Assembly: GCA_041552055.1 (NCBI GenBank)
Contig: JBFELO010000109.1
Location: 1 to 15,081 of the forward strand
DNA length: 15,081 nucleotides
DNA from: JBFELO01 sp041552055
GTDB taxonomy: Bacteria > Acidobacteriota > Thermoanaerobaculia > Thermoanaerobaculales > Sulfomarinibacteraceae
Direction of reading: 5' to 3'
Shown: positions 1-7,023 of the stretch, piece by piece
How the letters are laid out: each line of letters starts with the position of its first letter
How positions within the stretch are numbered: position 1 is the stretch's first letter
Position numbers and translations under genes: made by a program
The notes under the pieces: model-generated
Database searches by the model: none
Seen by the model: the letters and a program-made list of their open reading frames with translations, nothing else
Told to the model about the DNA's origin: nothing

Positions 1-1
1 A

Positions 2-1771
2 CACCTGCTGTTGCTGCTGGCGTCGGTGCGAGTCCTCCTGGTGGTCGATCGGCGCTCGTTCCTGAAGGTGCTGCCGGCGCTCGTGCTGGTGTGGCTGGTG
101 TCCCTGTCCGCCTCCACTCACATCGCCGTCGTGCCGTACTTCGCGCTCTCGGTGTGCCTGTGGTGGTGGGTGGGCATGCGACTGCACCTGCTCGGCATCG
201 TCGGCGCGACCGAGCTGTCCGGGTCATGGCGGACGCCACGGGTACGTCACGCGGTGACTGCCGCGGCCGTGGCGATGCTGCTCGCGGTGCCGGTCTTCCT
301 CGCGATGCCGCGGCTCAGGTCACCCTGGATCGCAGGACGCGGCGGTGCCGAGAGCGTGACCGGGTTTTCGGACAGGGTGGAGCTGTCGGGCGTGGGGACG
401 ATACGTGAGTCGCAGCAGGAGGCGGTGGCGGTGCGCTCCGTCAACGCTGTCCCGATCGAGCAGGGTTGGATGCGACTGCGGGGCACCGCCTACGATCGCG
501 TCACCGTCGGATCGTGGGCGCCTCGTCGGCCGGGTGACGAGAGGGTGTCCAGCGGCCGGACGGTGTGGCCGAACGGCAGACAACGGAGGCTCGACGGCAC
601 CGTCGAGCTCGAGCTGACCCTGCGGCACCCGGACCGCTACCTGTTCCTTCCGACCGGCACGTTCGCGGTGATGGCGCCGGTCGACGTGCTGACCGATCCT
701 ACCGGAGGCGTGTTGCTGGCAGATCGCGTCGAGGGCGAGCTGCAGTACCGGGTCTGGGTCACCAGGGACGAGGCACCGCGGCAGTATGACCCGCCGCGAG
801 CGGGCGGCCCACGCTTCGAACCACCCGGCGACCTGACCGCACTCGCAGAGTCGATCGTGGGCGGTGCGAACGGGGCCGCCGAGAGTGCATCGGCGGTCGA
901 GCGGTACCTGCAGGAGAACTTCACCTACTCGATGCAGGGGATGGCGTCGATCGGGCCGGATCCAGTGAGCTGGTTCCTGCTCAGGTCGCGACGGGGCCAC
1001 TGCGAGTACTTCGCCGGCGGGATGGTCGTGCTACTCGACGCGCTCCGCGTGCCGGCGCGCATGATCGGCGGCTACAGCGGTGGCACGGCATCTCCCCAGG
1101 GCGATCAGGTCGTCGTTCGAGAGGCCAATGCGCACACGTGGGTCGAGGTGTGGCTGGGATCCGATCAGGGGTGGCAGGTCTACGATCCGACCCCGGCCGG
1201 AGGGGTCCCCGGCCTCGGTACCCTGAGCTCGACGGTGCGATTGCGGGTGGCCTGGGAGCGGCTCCAGGCGGGCTGGGATCGATACGTCCTGACCTACGGC
1301 CTCGGCGAGCAGCTTCGGATTCTCGTTGCGCTCGACGGGGCGTTCGCCGGAGCGGTGCAGCGGGTCAGGCCGCGACACCTCGTGTGGGTGTTGGTGTTCA
1401 TCGCTTCGGGGATGGTGCTGCGGTGGTGGTCACGACGGTGGGTGGGCCGTGTCGTCCCGACACTCGGACGACGGCGCCGGGTGTCACCGGCTGCACACGC
1501 GGTCGACCGCCTGCGCCGCCGGCTCGAACGCGGCGGGGAAGCCGTGCCGACGGCAGCGACCGTGCGTTGGATCGGACGGGCCGCGGCCGCCAGATGGCCG
1601 CACGCGGCGGGCGAAGTGGCCGAGCTGGTCGACCTCGCCGAGCTGGAGCTGTACGCGCGTTCGCCGGCCACCGACCGCGCAACGGTGCGAGAGCTGTGGC
1701 GCCGAGCACGCCAGCGCATGCGACAGGCCTGCCACGGACCCGATGCCGGGAAGGTTTCGCCGACCACGTGA
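2..1771 (+). CDS. Transglutaminase-like membrane protein (TgpA/DUF3488 type), 5'-truncated
   Basis: The reading frame is open to the left edge, so the true start lies outside the window. The N-terminal part has hydrophobic segments (about residues 15-60 and 76-98, counting the TTG at 11 as residue 1), as in the DUF3488 membrane region. A periplasmic or extracellular transglutaminase core follows, with the expected triad visible: Cys331 in GHCEYFA, His375 in NAHTWVEV and Asp392 in YDPTPA. Near residues 456-472 there is another membrane segment, followed by a basic, helical C-terminal tail resembling the DUF4129 region of these proteins. The family is known as membrane-anchored transglutaminase/protease-like enzymes, often next to MoxR ATPase and DUF58 genes; those would be upstream, outside the window. 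The substrate is unknown. The gene converges on the glutathione S-transferase gene 74 nt downstream, and no clear terminator is seen in that gap. Confidence 0.9.
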   Translation, partial: HLLLLLASVRVLLVVDRRSFLKVLPALVLVWLVSLSASTHIAVVPYFALSVCLWWWVGMRLHLLGIVGATELSGSWRTPRVRHAVTAAAVAMLLAVPVFLAMPRLRSPWIAGRGGAESVTGFSDRVELSGVGTIRESQQEAVAVRSVNAVPIEQGWMRLRGTAYDRVTVGSWAPRRPGDERVSSGRTVWPNGRQRRLDGTVELELTLRHPDRYLFLPTGTFAVMAPVDVLTDPTGGVLLADRVEGELQYRVWVTRDEAPRQYDPPRAGGPRFEPPGDLTALAESIVGGANGAAESASAVERYLQENFTYSMQGMASIGPDPVSWFLLRSRRGHCEYFAGGMVVLLDALRVPARMIGGYSGGTASPQGDQVVVREANAHTWVEVWLGSDQGWQVYDPTPAGGVPGLGTLSSTVRLRVAWERLQAGWDRYVLTYGLGEQLRILVALDGAFAGAVQRVRPRHLVWVLVFIASGMVLRWWSRRWVGRVVPTLGRRRRVSPAAHAVDRLRRRLERGGEAVPTAATVRWIGRAAAARWPHAAGEVAELVDLAELELYARSPATDRATVRELWRRARQRMRQACHGPDAGKVSPTT

Positions 1772-1845
1772 CGCATTGGCACCCCCTCGTCTCCGAGTCG
1801 TCCCGACATCCGCGACAGGACCAGCCTGCATCCGGGCCAGGGAGC

Positions 1846-2466
1846 TCAGCCGCCGAGGGGCGGGGGCGCGCAGTCCGCCCAGGCCGGGATCTCGTCGAGC
1901 GTGTTCAGCCATCGGCGGATGTTCGAGAGCTCGTCCATCGGCAGGCCGGTTTTCGAGGCGAAGGAGAAGTTGCCGGCGAGCGCGAAGTCCGCGAGCGAGA
2001 GCGCGTCCCCAACGACGTACGCGTTGCCGGCAAGCTGGTCGTCGAGCACCTTTGCCAGCCGGCGGAACGAGGCGTACGCCTCGTCGATCCTCTGCTGGTC
2101 CGGTTGCTCGCCGATCAGCGGCTTGACCACGAGCTGATAGAAGGGAATGCCGGTCGCGTACATGAGGTGTCCCTGCTCCCAGAACAACCATTTCAGGACG
2201 TCGAGCCTGCGATCGTCGTCGGGCCAGAGATCACTGGCCGCTTTCTCCGCGAGGTAGATGATGATGGCGTTCGACTCCCAGATCCTGCGGTCGCCGTCGA
2301 TGAGCGCCGGCACCCTGCCGTTGGGGTTGACCGCCAGGAACTCGGGCGTCAGATGCTCACCCTTTTTCAGATCCACCACGATGGGGGTAGCCTGGAGTCC
2401 GAGGTGGTGGATGACCGCGGTCACCTTGCGGCAGTTCGGCGAAACCGGGTGGTAGTAGTACTTCAT
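1846..2466 (-). CDS. Glutathione S-transferase family protein
   Basis: The protein is 206 residues, the usual size of a soluble cytosolic GST. The N-terminal thioredoxin-like domain carries SPNCRKV at 9-15, which holds the likely catalytic Ser9 or Cys12. The glutathione-site signature follows, with cis-Pro53 in NGRVPAL and the Glu64-Ser65 pair in WESNAI. The all-helical C-terminal domain has the N-capping-box region GDALSLADFALAG (about 153-165). The frame is open upstream to 2568, but the ATG at 2466 is chosen because it begins a canonical GST N-terminus and has an AAGGGG-type ribosome site about 9 nt upstream. It is divergent from nfeD. GSTs conjugate glutathione to electrophiles or act as isomerases or dehalogenases; the substrate cannot be told from sequence. 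Its presence suggests, but does not prove, that the organism makes glutathione. Confidence 0.93.
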   Translation of the reverse strand: MKYYYHPVSPNCRKVTAVIHHLGLQATPIVVDLKKGEHLTPEFLAVNPNGRVPALIDGDRRIWESNAIIIYLAEKAASDLWPDDDRRLDVLKWLFWEQGHLMYATGIPFYQLVVKPLIGEQPDQQRIDEAYASFRRLAKVLDDQLAGNAYVVGDALSLADFALAGNFSFASKTGLPMDELSNIRRWLNTLDEIPAWADCAPPPLGG

Positions 2467-2727
2467 GAGAGGTTCCCCTTTCCAGTTCGGAGTCCAGAAG
2501 TCATTGGTACAACCGGCCGACCTGCGCCGGTCTTTCCCAACCTCGAGCTCGAAAGATGAATCTCGCACGCCGGAAGGAATCGGTCCTCGACCTGACGACT
2601 CCGAGACTGCCGGCGAGACTTCTCAAACGGATTCCCAGGAACCACATTCTCAACAGAGGCGTGAAACACGCACAGCAGGAGTGACACGCCGGTCGGCTGC
2701 GCCTTGTCGCGCAGGGAGGGGCACCGT

Positions 2728-4047
2728 ATGATGATGGCGATGCGACGAATTCTATATTTCGCGTTGACGTTGGTGGCCGTGAGCCTGGCGTGGTCCAGCG
2801 CGGCTGCCGCGGACGTCGTGCACTTCCGGGTCGAGGACACCATCCAGCCGGCGTCACAGCGGTTCATCGAGCGCGCCATTGCCGAGGCCGACGTGCTCGG
2901 GGCCGATCTGGTGGTGATGGAGCTCGACACGCCGGGAGGACTGCTCGACGCCACCCGTGAGATCACCACGGCGGTCACGACCTCGGACGTGCCGGTGGTC
3001 GTGTTCGTGGCCCCCGGCGGCGCGCGGGCGGCATCGGCCGGGTTCTTCATCCTGATCTCCGCCGACGTGGCGGCCATGGCGCCGGGGACCAACACGGGGT
3101 CGGCGCATCCGGTGGGAGGGCAGGGAGAGAACCTGCCCGAGGACGTGCGCGACAAGGCGACCGAGGACGCAGCGGCCATGGCCCGGGCCCTCGCCGAGCA
3201 GCGAGACCGGAACATTGAGCGGGCGGTCGAGGCCGTCGAGGAAAGCACCTCGTTCTCCGCGGAGGAGGCGTTGAAGGAGGGTCTCATCGACCTGATCGTG
3301 GGCGATCTCGACGATCTCCTGGAGCAGCTCGACGGCAGCGAGATCGTCCGCTTCGACGGCACCGCCGAGACCCTCGATCTCGAATCGCCCGTCATCATCC
3401 GGATCGAGCCGACCTTTGCCGATCGACTGTTCTCGGTGCTCGCCAACCCAAACGTCGCCTACCTGCTGTTGGCCCTCGGGGCCCTCGGTCTGTACGTGGA
3501 GATCACCCACCCAGGTGGCATCCTGCCGGGCATCGTGGGTCTGGTGTTCCTGCTCCTCGGGCTGTACTCGATCTCGGTGCTGCCGGTGAGCTGGGCCGGG
3601 GTCGCACTGATCTTCATGGCCCTGATGCTGTTTCTGCTCGAGGTCAAGGTGACCAGCTACGGACTGCTGACGGTCGGTGGACTGATATGTTTCGTCCTGG
3701 GGTCACTGATGTTGTTTGAAACTCCGATTCCTGACATGCGGGTGAGCCTCGGCGTGGTCCTGCCGACCGCGCTGGTGGTGGCCGGTGTGACCGGGTTCCT
3801 GCTCTCGCGGGTGGTTCGGGCGCACCGTAAACAGGTGTTGACGGGTGAGGAAGGGCTGGTCGGCGAGATCGGCAAGACGCTCGGTGAGCTGGCGCCGCAC
3901 GGCAAGGTCCTGGTGCATGGTGAGTACTGGGACGCCCGTTCCGTTGGCGACGCGATCGCCGCCGGTACGCGGGTGCGGGTGCTGGCGGTCGGCCAGCGCA
4001 GGATCGACGTAGAGCCCGCCGTGGACGCGGACGAAGGGAGCGAATGA
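2728..4047 (+). CDS. nfeD: NfeD-family membrane-bound serine protease (full-length, ClpP-class + NfeD)
   Basis: The protein is 439 residues, the length of the long NfeD form. A signal peptide (about 1-28, ending in SSAAAA) is followed by a ClpP-class serine protease domain with the LDTPGG motif at 66-71, probable nucleophile Ser103 in ARAASAG and candidate general-base Lys143 in VRDKATED. Four to six membrane helices lie between about 243 and 365, and a C-terminal OB-fold-like NfeD domain runs from about 370 to 430. The known archaeal homologue cleaves the C-terminal hydrophobic region of its partner stomatin. The ATG at 2728 is preceded by GGGAGGGG with 7 nt spacing, so it is preferred over a TTG at 2704. 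Several ATG codons follow closely (2731, 2734, 2740), so the exact start is uncertain by a few residues. The stop overlaps the slipin start (ATGA), indicating cotranscription with its partner. Confidence 0.95.
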   Translation: MMMAMRRILYFALTLVAVSLAWSSAAAADVVHFRVEDTIQPASQRFIERAIAEADVLGADLVVMELDTPGGLLDATREITTAVTTSDVPVVVFVAPGGARAASAGFFILISADVAAMAPGTNTGSAHPVGGQGENLPEDVRDKATEDAAAMARALAEQRDRNIERAVEAVEESTSFSAEEALKEGLIDLIVGDLDDLLEQLDGSEIVRFDGTAETLDLESPVIIRIEPTFADRLFSVLANPNVAYLLLALGALGLYVEITHPGGILPGIVGLVFLLLGLYSISVLPVSWAGVALIFMALMLFLLEVKVTSYGLLTVGGLICFVLGSLMLFETPIPDMRVSLGVVLPTALVVAGVTGFLLSRVVRAHRKQVLTGEEGLVGEIGKTLGELAPHGKVLVHGEYWDARSVGDAIAAGTRVRVLAVGQRRIDVEPAVDADEGSE

Positions 4048-4805
4048 TGGGATTCATCGGATCTGGTCTCGGGATCGCGGTCTTCCTGTTGGTGTTCATC
4101 ATCTTCAAGTGGATCAACATCCTCAACGAGTACGAACGGGGCGTGATCTTTCGGCTCGGACGGGTGCTCAAGGATGCCAAGGGGCCCGGCATCGTGATCG
4201 TGATGTGGCCGATCGATCGCATGGTCAAGATCAGCCTGCGCACCGTGGTCCATGACATTCCGCCGCAGGACGTGATCACCCGCGACAACGTCTCGGTCAA
4301 GGTCAACGCGGTGGTGTACTTTCGAGTCATGAACCCGGTCAAGGCCGTGGTCGAGGTCGAGAACTACGTCTATGCGACCTCCCAGCTCGCCCAGACCACA
4401 CTGCGTGCCGTGCTCGGTGAGGTCGACCTCGACGATCTGCTCAGCAAGCGTGAGGCTGTCAACGTGCGCCTCCAGACGATCATCGACGAGCATTCCGACC
4501 CTTGGGGCGTCAAGGTGTCCATGGTCGAGGTCAAGCACGTCGATCTGCCGCAGGAGATGCAACGGGCGATTGCGAAACAGGCCGAGGCCGAGCGCGAAAA
4601 GAGGGCCAAGATCATCCACGCGGACGGCGAGTTCGTGGCGTCACAGAAGCTCGCGCAGGCGGCGGACGTGATGTCGGCCAATGCGATCACCATCCAGCTG
4701 CGCTATCTGCAGACCCTGACCGAGATCTCCACCGAGAACGCCTCCACCATCGTGTTTCCCGTGCCGCTCAAGATGTTGGAGGCCCTGTTCAAACCTTCCG
4801 GTTGA
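4044..4805 (+). CDS. Slipin / stomatin-like SPFH (band 7) protein
   Basis: The 253-residue protein has one N-terminal membrane segment (about 6-24), then an SPFH domain beginning NEYERGVIFRLGR (28-40). A charged helical stretch, QAEAEREKRAKIIHADGE, marks the end of the band-7 domain, and a short C-terminal region (about 215-253) contains the conserved ITIQLRYLQTLTEI segment typical of bacterial and archaeal slipins. It overlaps the nfeD stop by 4 nt; a second ATG at 4047 is an equally possible start. A GAAGGGAG stretch at 4032-4039 can serve as ribosome site. Slipins oligomerise in the cytoplasmic membrane and form lipid-microdomain scaffolds; the paired NfeD protease is the known processor of the archaeal partner. 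Function here is inferred from family and pairing. Confidence 0.95.
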   Translation: MMGFIGSGLGIAVFLLVFIIFKWINILNEYERGVIFRLGRVLKDAKGPGIVIVMWPIDRMVKISLRTVVHDIPPQDVITRDNVSVKVNAVVYFRVMNPVKAVVEVENYVYATSQLAQTTLRAVLGEVDLDDLLSKREAVNVRLQTIIDEHSDPWGVKVSMVEVKHVDLPQEMQRAIAKQAEAEREKRAKIIHADGEFVASQKLAQAADVMSANAITIQLRYLQTLTEISTENASTIVFPVPLKMLEALFKPSG

Positions 4806-4854
4806 CGGATCACGGCCGCGGTTGTCGGCGCAGGAGCATGGAAACGGCTGAGAA

Positions 4855-5427
4855 ATGGCACCCACCTACTACGTCATCGAGCTGAGCGCACGCTGGTTGA
4901 CCGTTCTGTTGGTGGCTCTGGCAGTGGTCATGGTGCTCGCGTTCGCCTTCGGCTACGGGGCAGCCTGGTCGGTGTTGTCCCCCGCTCGTGAGATTGTGCA
5001 ACCACCACCGGTCGGGACACCGCTGATGGCGGCGGCAACGCCTGATGCGATCGTCGAGCAGGTGATCGACACGCCGACCCCGGTGCCGCCCACCAGGCCC
5101 CCGATAGCCACGGCGGCGCCCACGGCCACTCCCGTGCCCGTGCCGACGCGAGTGCCGCCGACCGTGGCTCCAACGTCCTCGTCCGACGGCTACTACGTGC
5201 AGGTGTTGGCGTCGTCGACCGCGCAGGCCATGGAGGGGGCCGAGCAGAAGCTCGCCGATCTCGGCTTCTCGTCCGATCACCGGCACATCACCACGGCCCA
5301 GGTCGCCGGTGGGGGTGTCTTGTACAAGCTGCGGGTCGGGCCCTTTCCGGACCGGGAATCCGCCGATCGGGTGATGGGACGGATGCGCGCGTCCGGTTTC
5401 CCCGACGCGTGGGTCGTCGTTCCGTGA
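4855..5427 (+). CDS. SPOR-domain single-pass membrane protein
   Basis: The protein is 190 residues. A short cytoplasmic N-terminus is followed by one membrane helix (about 14-38), a Pro/Thr/Val-rich linker (about 72-108) with repeated TPxPVP-like words, and a C-terminal SPOR domain (about 112-190) beginning YYVQVLAS and including LYKLRVGPFPDRESA. SPOR domains bind denuded glycan strands of septal peptidoglycan, so a periplasmic role at the division site is likely. The start is firm: an in-frame TGA at 4849-4851 lies just before ATG 4855. The ribosome site is weak; an AGGAG at 4832-4836 is too far away and lies one base before an out-of-frame ATG (4838). The gene sits 49 nt after slipin and overlaps the probable lipA start by 4 nt, so it is probably in the same transcript. 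Confidence 0.88.
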   Translation: MAPTYYVIELSARWLTVLLVALAVVMVLAFAFGYGAAWSVLSPAREIVQPPPVGTPLMAAATPDAIVEQVIDTPTPVPPTRPPIATAAPTATPVPVPTRVPPTVAPTSSSDGYYVQVLASSTAQAMEGAEQKLADLGFSSDHRHITTAQVAGGGVLYKLRVGPFPDRESADRVMGRMRASGFPDAWVVVP

Positions 5428-6308
5428 GCTTTGGCGGACAGGTTTCCGTGCCGATCCTGCCCGAGTGGATTCGCAGCCGGAAGGTGCGGCTCGGTGATCT
5501 GCACGACGTCAAGAGGCGCATGCGCGGCGGCGGCCTCCACACCGTGTGCGAGGAGGCGCGATGCCCGAATCGCGGCGAGTGCTTCGGTCGCGGAACGGCG
5601 ACGTTCCTGATCAACGGTCGCATCTGTACGCGAAACTGCTCATATTGCTCGATCGCCCACGGCCGTCCCCGGCCGCTCGACCCGGACGAGCCGAGACAGC
5701 TCTGTGACGCGGTCCGGGCGATGGGCCTCAGACACGTGGTCATTACCGCCGTCGACCGCGACGACCTGGCGGACGGGGGTGCGTCCGGGTTCGTGTCGTG
5801 CGTCGAGAGTGTTCGGGCGCTCGTCGACCCGCCCACCATCGAGGTGCTGACCCCGGACTTTCGGGGTGACATGGCGAGCGTCGATCGCATCATCACCGCC
5901 GGTCCGGACGTCTACAACCACAACGTGGAGACCGTGCCGAGGCTGTATCGGAAGGTGCGACGTTCCGGCAGGTACCGATGGGCGATGGATGTGCTCGCCA
6001 GGGTCGCGGAACGGGCGCCGGAGATGCAGCGCAAGTCCGGCCTCATGGTGGGGCTGGGCGAGAGCCGTTACGAGGTCCAGGAGGTGCTCGAGGATCTGTG
6101 CCACGCGGGTTGCCAGGTCGTGACCATCGGCCAGTACCTCCAGCCCACGCCCAATCAGGTGCCGGTGGAGCGGTTCTGGCACCCGGACGAGTTCGCCGAG
6201 CTCGAGGCCGCAGGCCGTGAGCTGGGCCTCGAGGTGTTCGCGGGCCCGTTCGTACGCTCGTCCTACCGCGCGGAGGAAGCCTTTTTGAAGGTCCTCCAGC
6301 CGGGGTGA
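5424..6308 (+). CDS. lipA: Lipoyl synthase (radical SAM)
   Basis: LipA inserts two sulfurs into octanoyl groups on lipoyl domains such as the glycine-cleavage H protein and E2 subunits. Both iron-sulfur motifs are present: the auxiliary cluster CX4CX5C (Cys42, 47, 53 in the CEEARCPNRGEC segment) and the radical SAM CX3CX2C (Cys68, 72, 75 in CTRNCSYC). The conserved C-terminal RSSY, whose serine ligates the auxiliary cluster, is also present. At 294 residues it is close to the usual size. I chose GTG 5424 because it overlaps the SPOR gene stop as GTGA; GTG 5409 and GTG 5448 are in-frame alternatives, the latter having an AGG 6 nt upstream. No lipB or lplA is visible nearby. The gene ends the nfeD-slipin-SPOR run and is followed by a long repeat-rich spacer. 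Confidence 0.97.
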   Translation: MSFGGQVSVPILPEWIRSRKVRLGDLHDVKRRMRGGGLHTVCEEARCPNRGECFGRGTATFLINGRICTRNCSYCSIAHGRPRPLDPDEPRQLCDAVRAMGLRHVVITAVDRDDLADGGASGFVSCVESVRALVDPPTIEVLTPDFRGDMASVDRIITAGPDVYNHNVETVPRLYRKVRRSGRYRWAMDVLARVAERAPEMQRKSGLMVGLGESRYEVQEVLEDLCHAGCQVVTIGQYLQPTPNQVPVERFWHPDEFAELEAAGRELGLEVFAGPFVRSSYRAEEAFLKVLQPG

Positions 6309-6315
6309 TTGAACC

Positions 6316-6418
6316 CTCAAGACGAAACCGCCGAAGAAGGTCGCTCGCAGTGATTCCGGCGCTCGCGGCTGACGCCGCGAGCACGGTCCGTCGCATCGGT
6401 CGCTTTCGAACGCTTGAG
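6316..6418 (+). other. Possible structured RNA or lipA 3' hairpin region
   Basis: A perfect 9-bp hairpin with a 4-nt loop lies at 6361-6382 (GCTCGCGGC, TGAC, GCCGCGAGC), 53 nt after the lipA stop. It could act as a transcript end, but no T-tract follows. It is enclosed by possible long-range pairs: CTCAAG (6316-6321) with CTTGAG (6413-6418), and CGAAA (6323-6327) with TTTCG (6404-6408). This does not match any RNA family that I recognise. Confidence 0.4.
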
Positions 6419-6466
6419 ATCGATACGAGTGGCAGACCGTTGACAGCGCGTCGTTCGGGCGTGCCG

Positions 6467-6535
6467 GGCATGACGTTTCGAGGACGGCAATCGTCGGGGA
6501 TTCCGTGTGGCGTTGAGTCCTCGAAACGTCATGCC
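6467..6535. repeat. 19-bp perfect inverted repeat with 31-nt loop
   Basis: The arm at 6467-6485 contains GCATGACGTTTCGAGGAC, and its exact reverse complement lies at 6517-6535. The loop is 6486-6516. The arms are long and perfect, so recent origin or selection for pairing is likely. No open reading frame or transposase is associated. Confidence 0.85.
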
Positions 6536-6561
6536 GCGCTCCCACGGGGAGCGCTCCGTGG
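6536..6561. other. Two overlapping, mutually exclusive hairpins
   Basis: GCGCTCCC (6536-6543) pairs with GGGAGCGC (6547-6554) around a 3-nt loop. Alternatively CCACGG (6542-6547) pairs with CCGTGG (6556-6561) around an 8-nt loop. The two stems share bases and cannot form together. They directly abut the 19-bp inverted repeat. Confidence 0.65.
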
Positions 6562-6620
6562 AGAGGGCGCGTTGAAGAGACGAGGGCGGCGCGAAATGGG
6601 ACTGGTCTGGCGCTCTGGTT

Positions 6621-6686
6621 ATCCCATCGCGCCTACGATTGGCACGGGCGCTGGGTATCCACTGCGATTCGCGCAGCGAATCGCAC
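6621..6686 (+). repeat. 66-nt interspersed repeat, copy 1, ending in a palindrome
   Basis: This aligns without gaps to 6942-7007, with about 52 of 66 positions identical by eye. The 3' part is a hairpin with 9-bp arms, GCGATTCGC (6664-6672) and GCGAATCGC (6676-6684), around a GCA loop; T6663 and A6685 add a tenth pair. It resembles REP-type palindromic elements. Confidence 0.8.
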
Positions 6687-6714
6687 TCGCATCCTCGAGG
6701 CCGCCGACCGACAA

Positions 6715-6826
6715 GAGGGGATGAGGGGGTGGCCGGTGCCTGCGGCACCCGGGGGTGAGGGAATGACAGGATTCTCGGAGACGAGGTCTGCTGTGGACTT
6801 CCACCCCGTCAATCCCTCATCCCCTC
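6715..6826. repeat. G-rich/C-rich inverted repeat block with a GGTGCC hairpin
   Basis: GAGGGGATGAGGG (6715-6727) is the exact reverse complement of CCCTCATCCCCTC (6814-6826). A second left arm, TGAGGGAATGAC (6756-6767), pairs with 6808-6819 with one mismatch, so two left arms compete for overlapping right-hand bases. Between them is a small hairpin, GGTGCC TGC GGCACC (6735-6749). The block passes directly into the heptad element on its right. Confidence 0.65.
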
Positions 6827-6917
6827 ATCCGGCGGGTGGGTGGCTGGTCAAGCGACGAGCGACAAGCGACCAGCGACGGCTGGGTGGCGGACCCAGCATC
6901 CAGCATCCGGGCGGGTG
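6826..6917 (+). repeat. Heptad-repeat element, copy A
   Basis: Four tandem 7-mers of the form AGCGACN fill 6851-6878, and two CAGCATC 7-mers lie at 6894-6907. The element is bounded by near-identical direct repeats CATCCGGCGGGTG (6826-6838) and CATCCGGGCGGGTG (6904-6917). The same arrangement, in reverse orientation, recurs at 13708-13779. No spacer regularity of the CRISPR kind is present. Confidence 0.8.
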
Positions 6918-6941
6918 AGGGGATAACTAATTTCCTGCGGC

Positions 6942-7007
6942 CTCCCATCGCTCCGACGATCAGTACGGTCGCACCCTTTCCACTGCAATTCGCGCAGCGA
7001 ATTGCAC
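6942..7007 (+). repeat. 66-nt interspersed repeat, copy 2, abutting the tmk promoter
   Basis: This is the second copy of the 6621-6686 repeat, in the same orientation. Its hairpin arms are GCAATTCGC (6985-6993) and GCGAATTGC (6997-7005) around GCA. Compared with copy 1 the third pair of the stem changes from G-C to A-T with both partners altered. It ends 3 nt before the tmk -10 hexamer, so any -35 region of tmk would lie inside the palindrome. Confidence 0.8.
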
Positions 7008-7010
7008 AGC

Positions 7011-7016
7011 TATACT
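7011..7016 (+). promoter_or_regulatory. Putative -10 element of tmk (leaderless start)
   Basis: TATACT stands 7 nt before the tmk ATG (7024), where a transcript would begin at or next to the start codon. No purine-rich ribosome site precedes the ATG. There is no good -35 hexamer at the usual distance. Confidence 0.5.
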
Positions 7017-7023
7017 GCGTGCG

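Larger units (their letters stand above)
6309..7023. other. 715-nt gene-free spacer between lipA and tmk, built of hairpins and short repeats
   Basis: No convincing coding sequence is seen: open frames here read through palindromes and have no family resemblance. In order the spacer holds a possible multi-helix structure (6316-6418), a 19-bp inverted repeat followed by two overlapping hairpins (6467-6561), copy 1 of a 66-nt repeat (6621-6686), a G-rich/C-rich mirrored block (6715-6826), a heptad element (6826-6917) and copy 2 of the 66-nt repeat (6942-7007), which ends just before the tmk promoter. It looks like a nesting ground for small interspersed elements, or a structured non-coding RNA locus, or both. 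Confidence 0.7.

Noticed and set aside
2512..2531. Small hairpin ACCGGC/GCCGGT upstream of the GST gene, considered as an operator or terminator
   Set aside because: Six pairs in GC-rich DNA is expected by chance, and no T-tract or repeat supports it.
1138..2559. 473-codon open frame on + across the end of the transglutaminase gene and antisense to the GST gene
   Set aside because: It overlaps two well-supported genes and its translation is Arg/Gly/Pro-rich without any family motif, as is usual for shadow frames in GC-rich DNA.
4838..4885. 15-codon open frame (METAEKWHPPTTSSS) overlapping the SPOR gene start, a possible leader peptide
   Set aside because: Its AGGAG lies only one base before the ATG, too close to function, and no regulatory logic is visible.
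6361..6382. Intrinsic terminator for lipA
   Set aside because: The stem is strong but no T-run follows, so it is reported only as a hairpin within a possible structured region.
6305..6724. 139-codon open frame in the lipA-tmk spacer
   Set aside because: It reads through several palindromes and repeats and shows no coding-like pattern or ribosome site.
6851..6878. Tandem repeats considered as a CRISPR array
   Set aside because: Units are 7 nt with no spacers and there are no cas genes.
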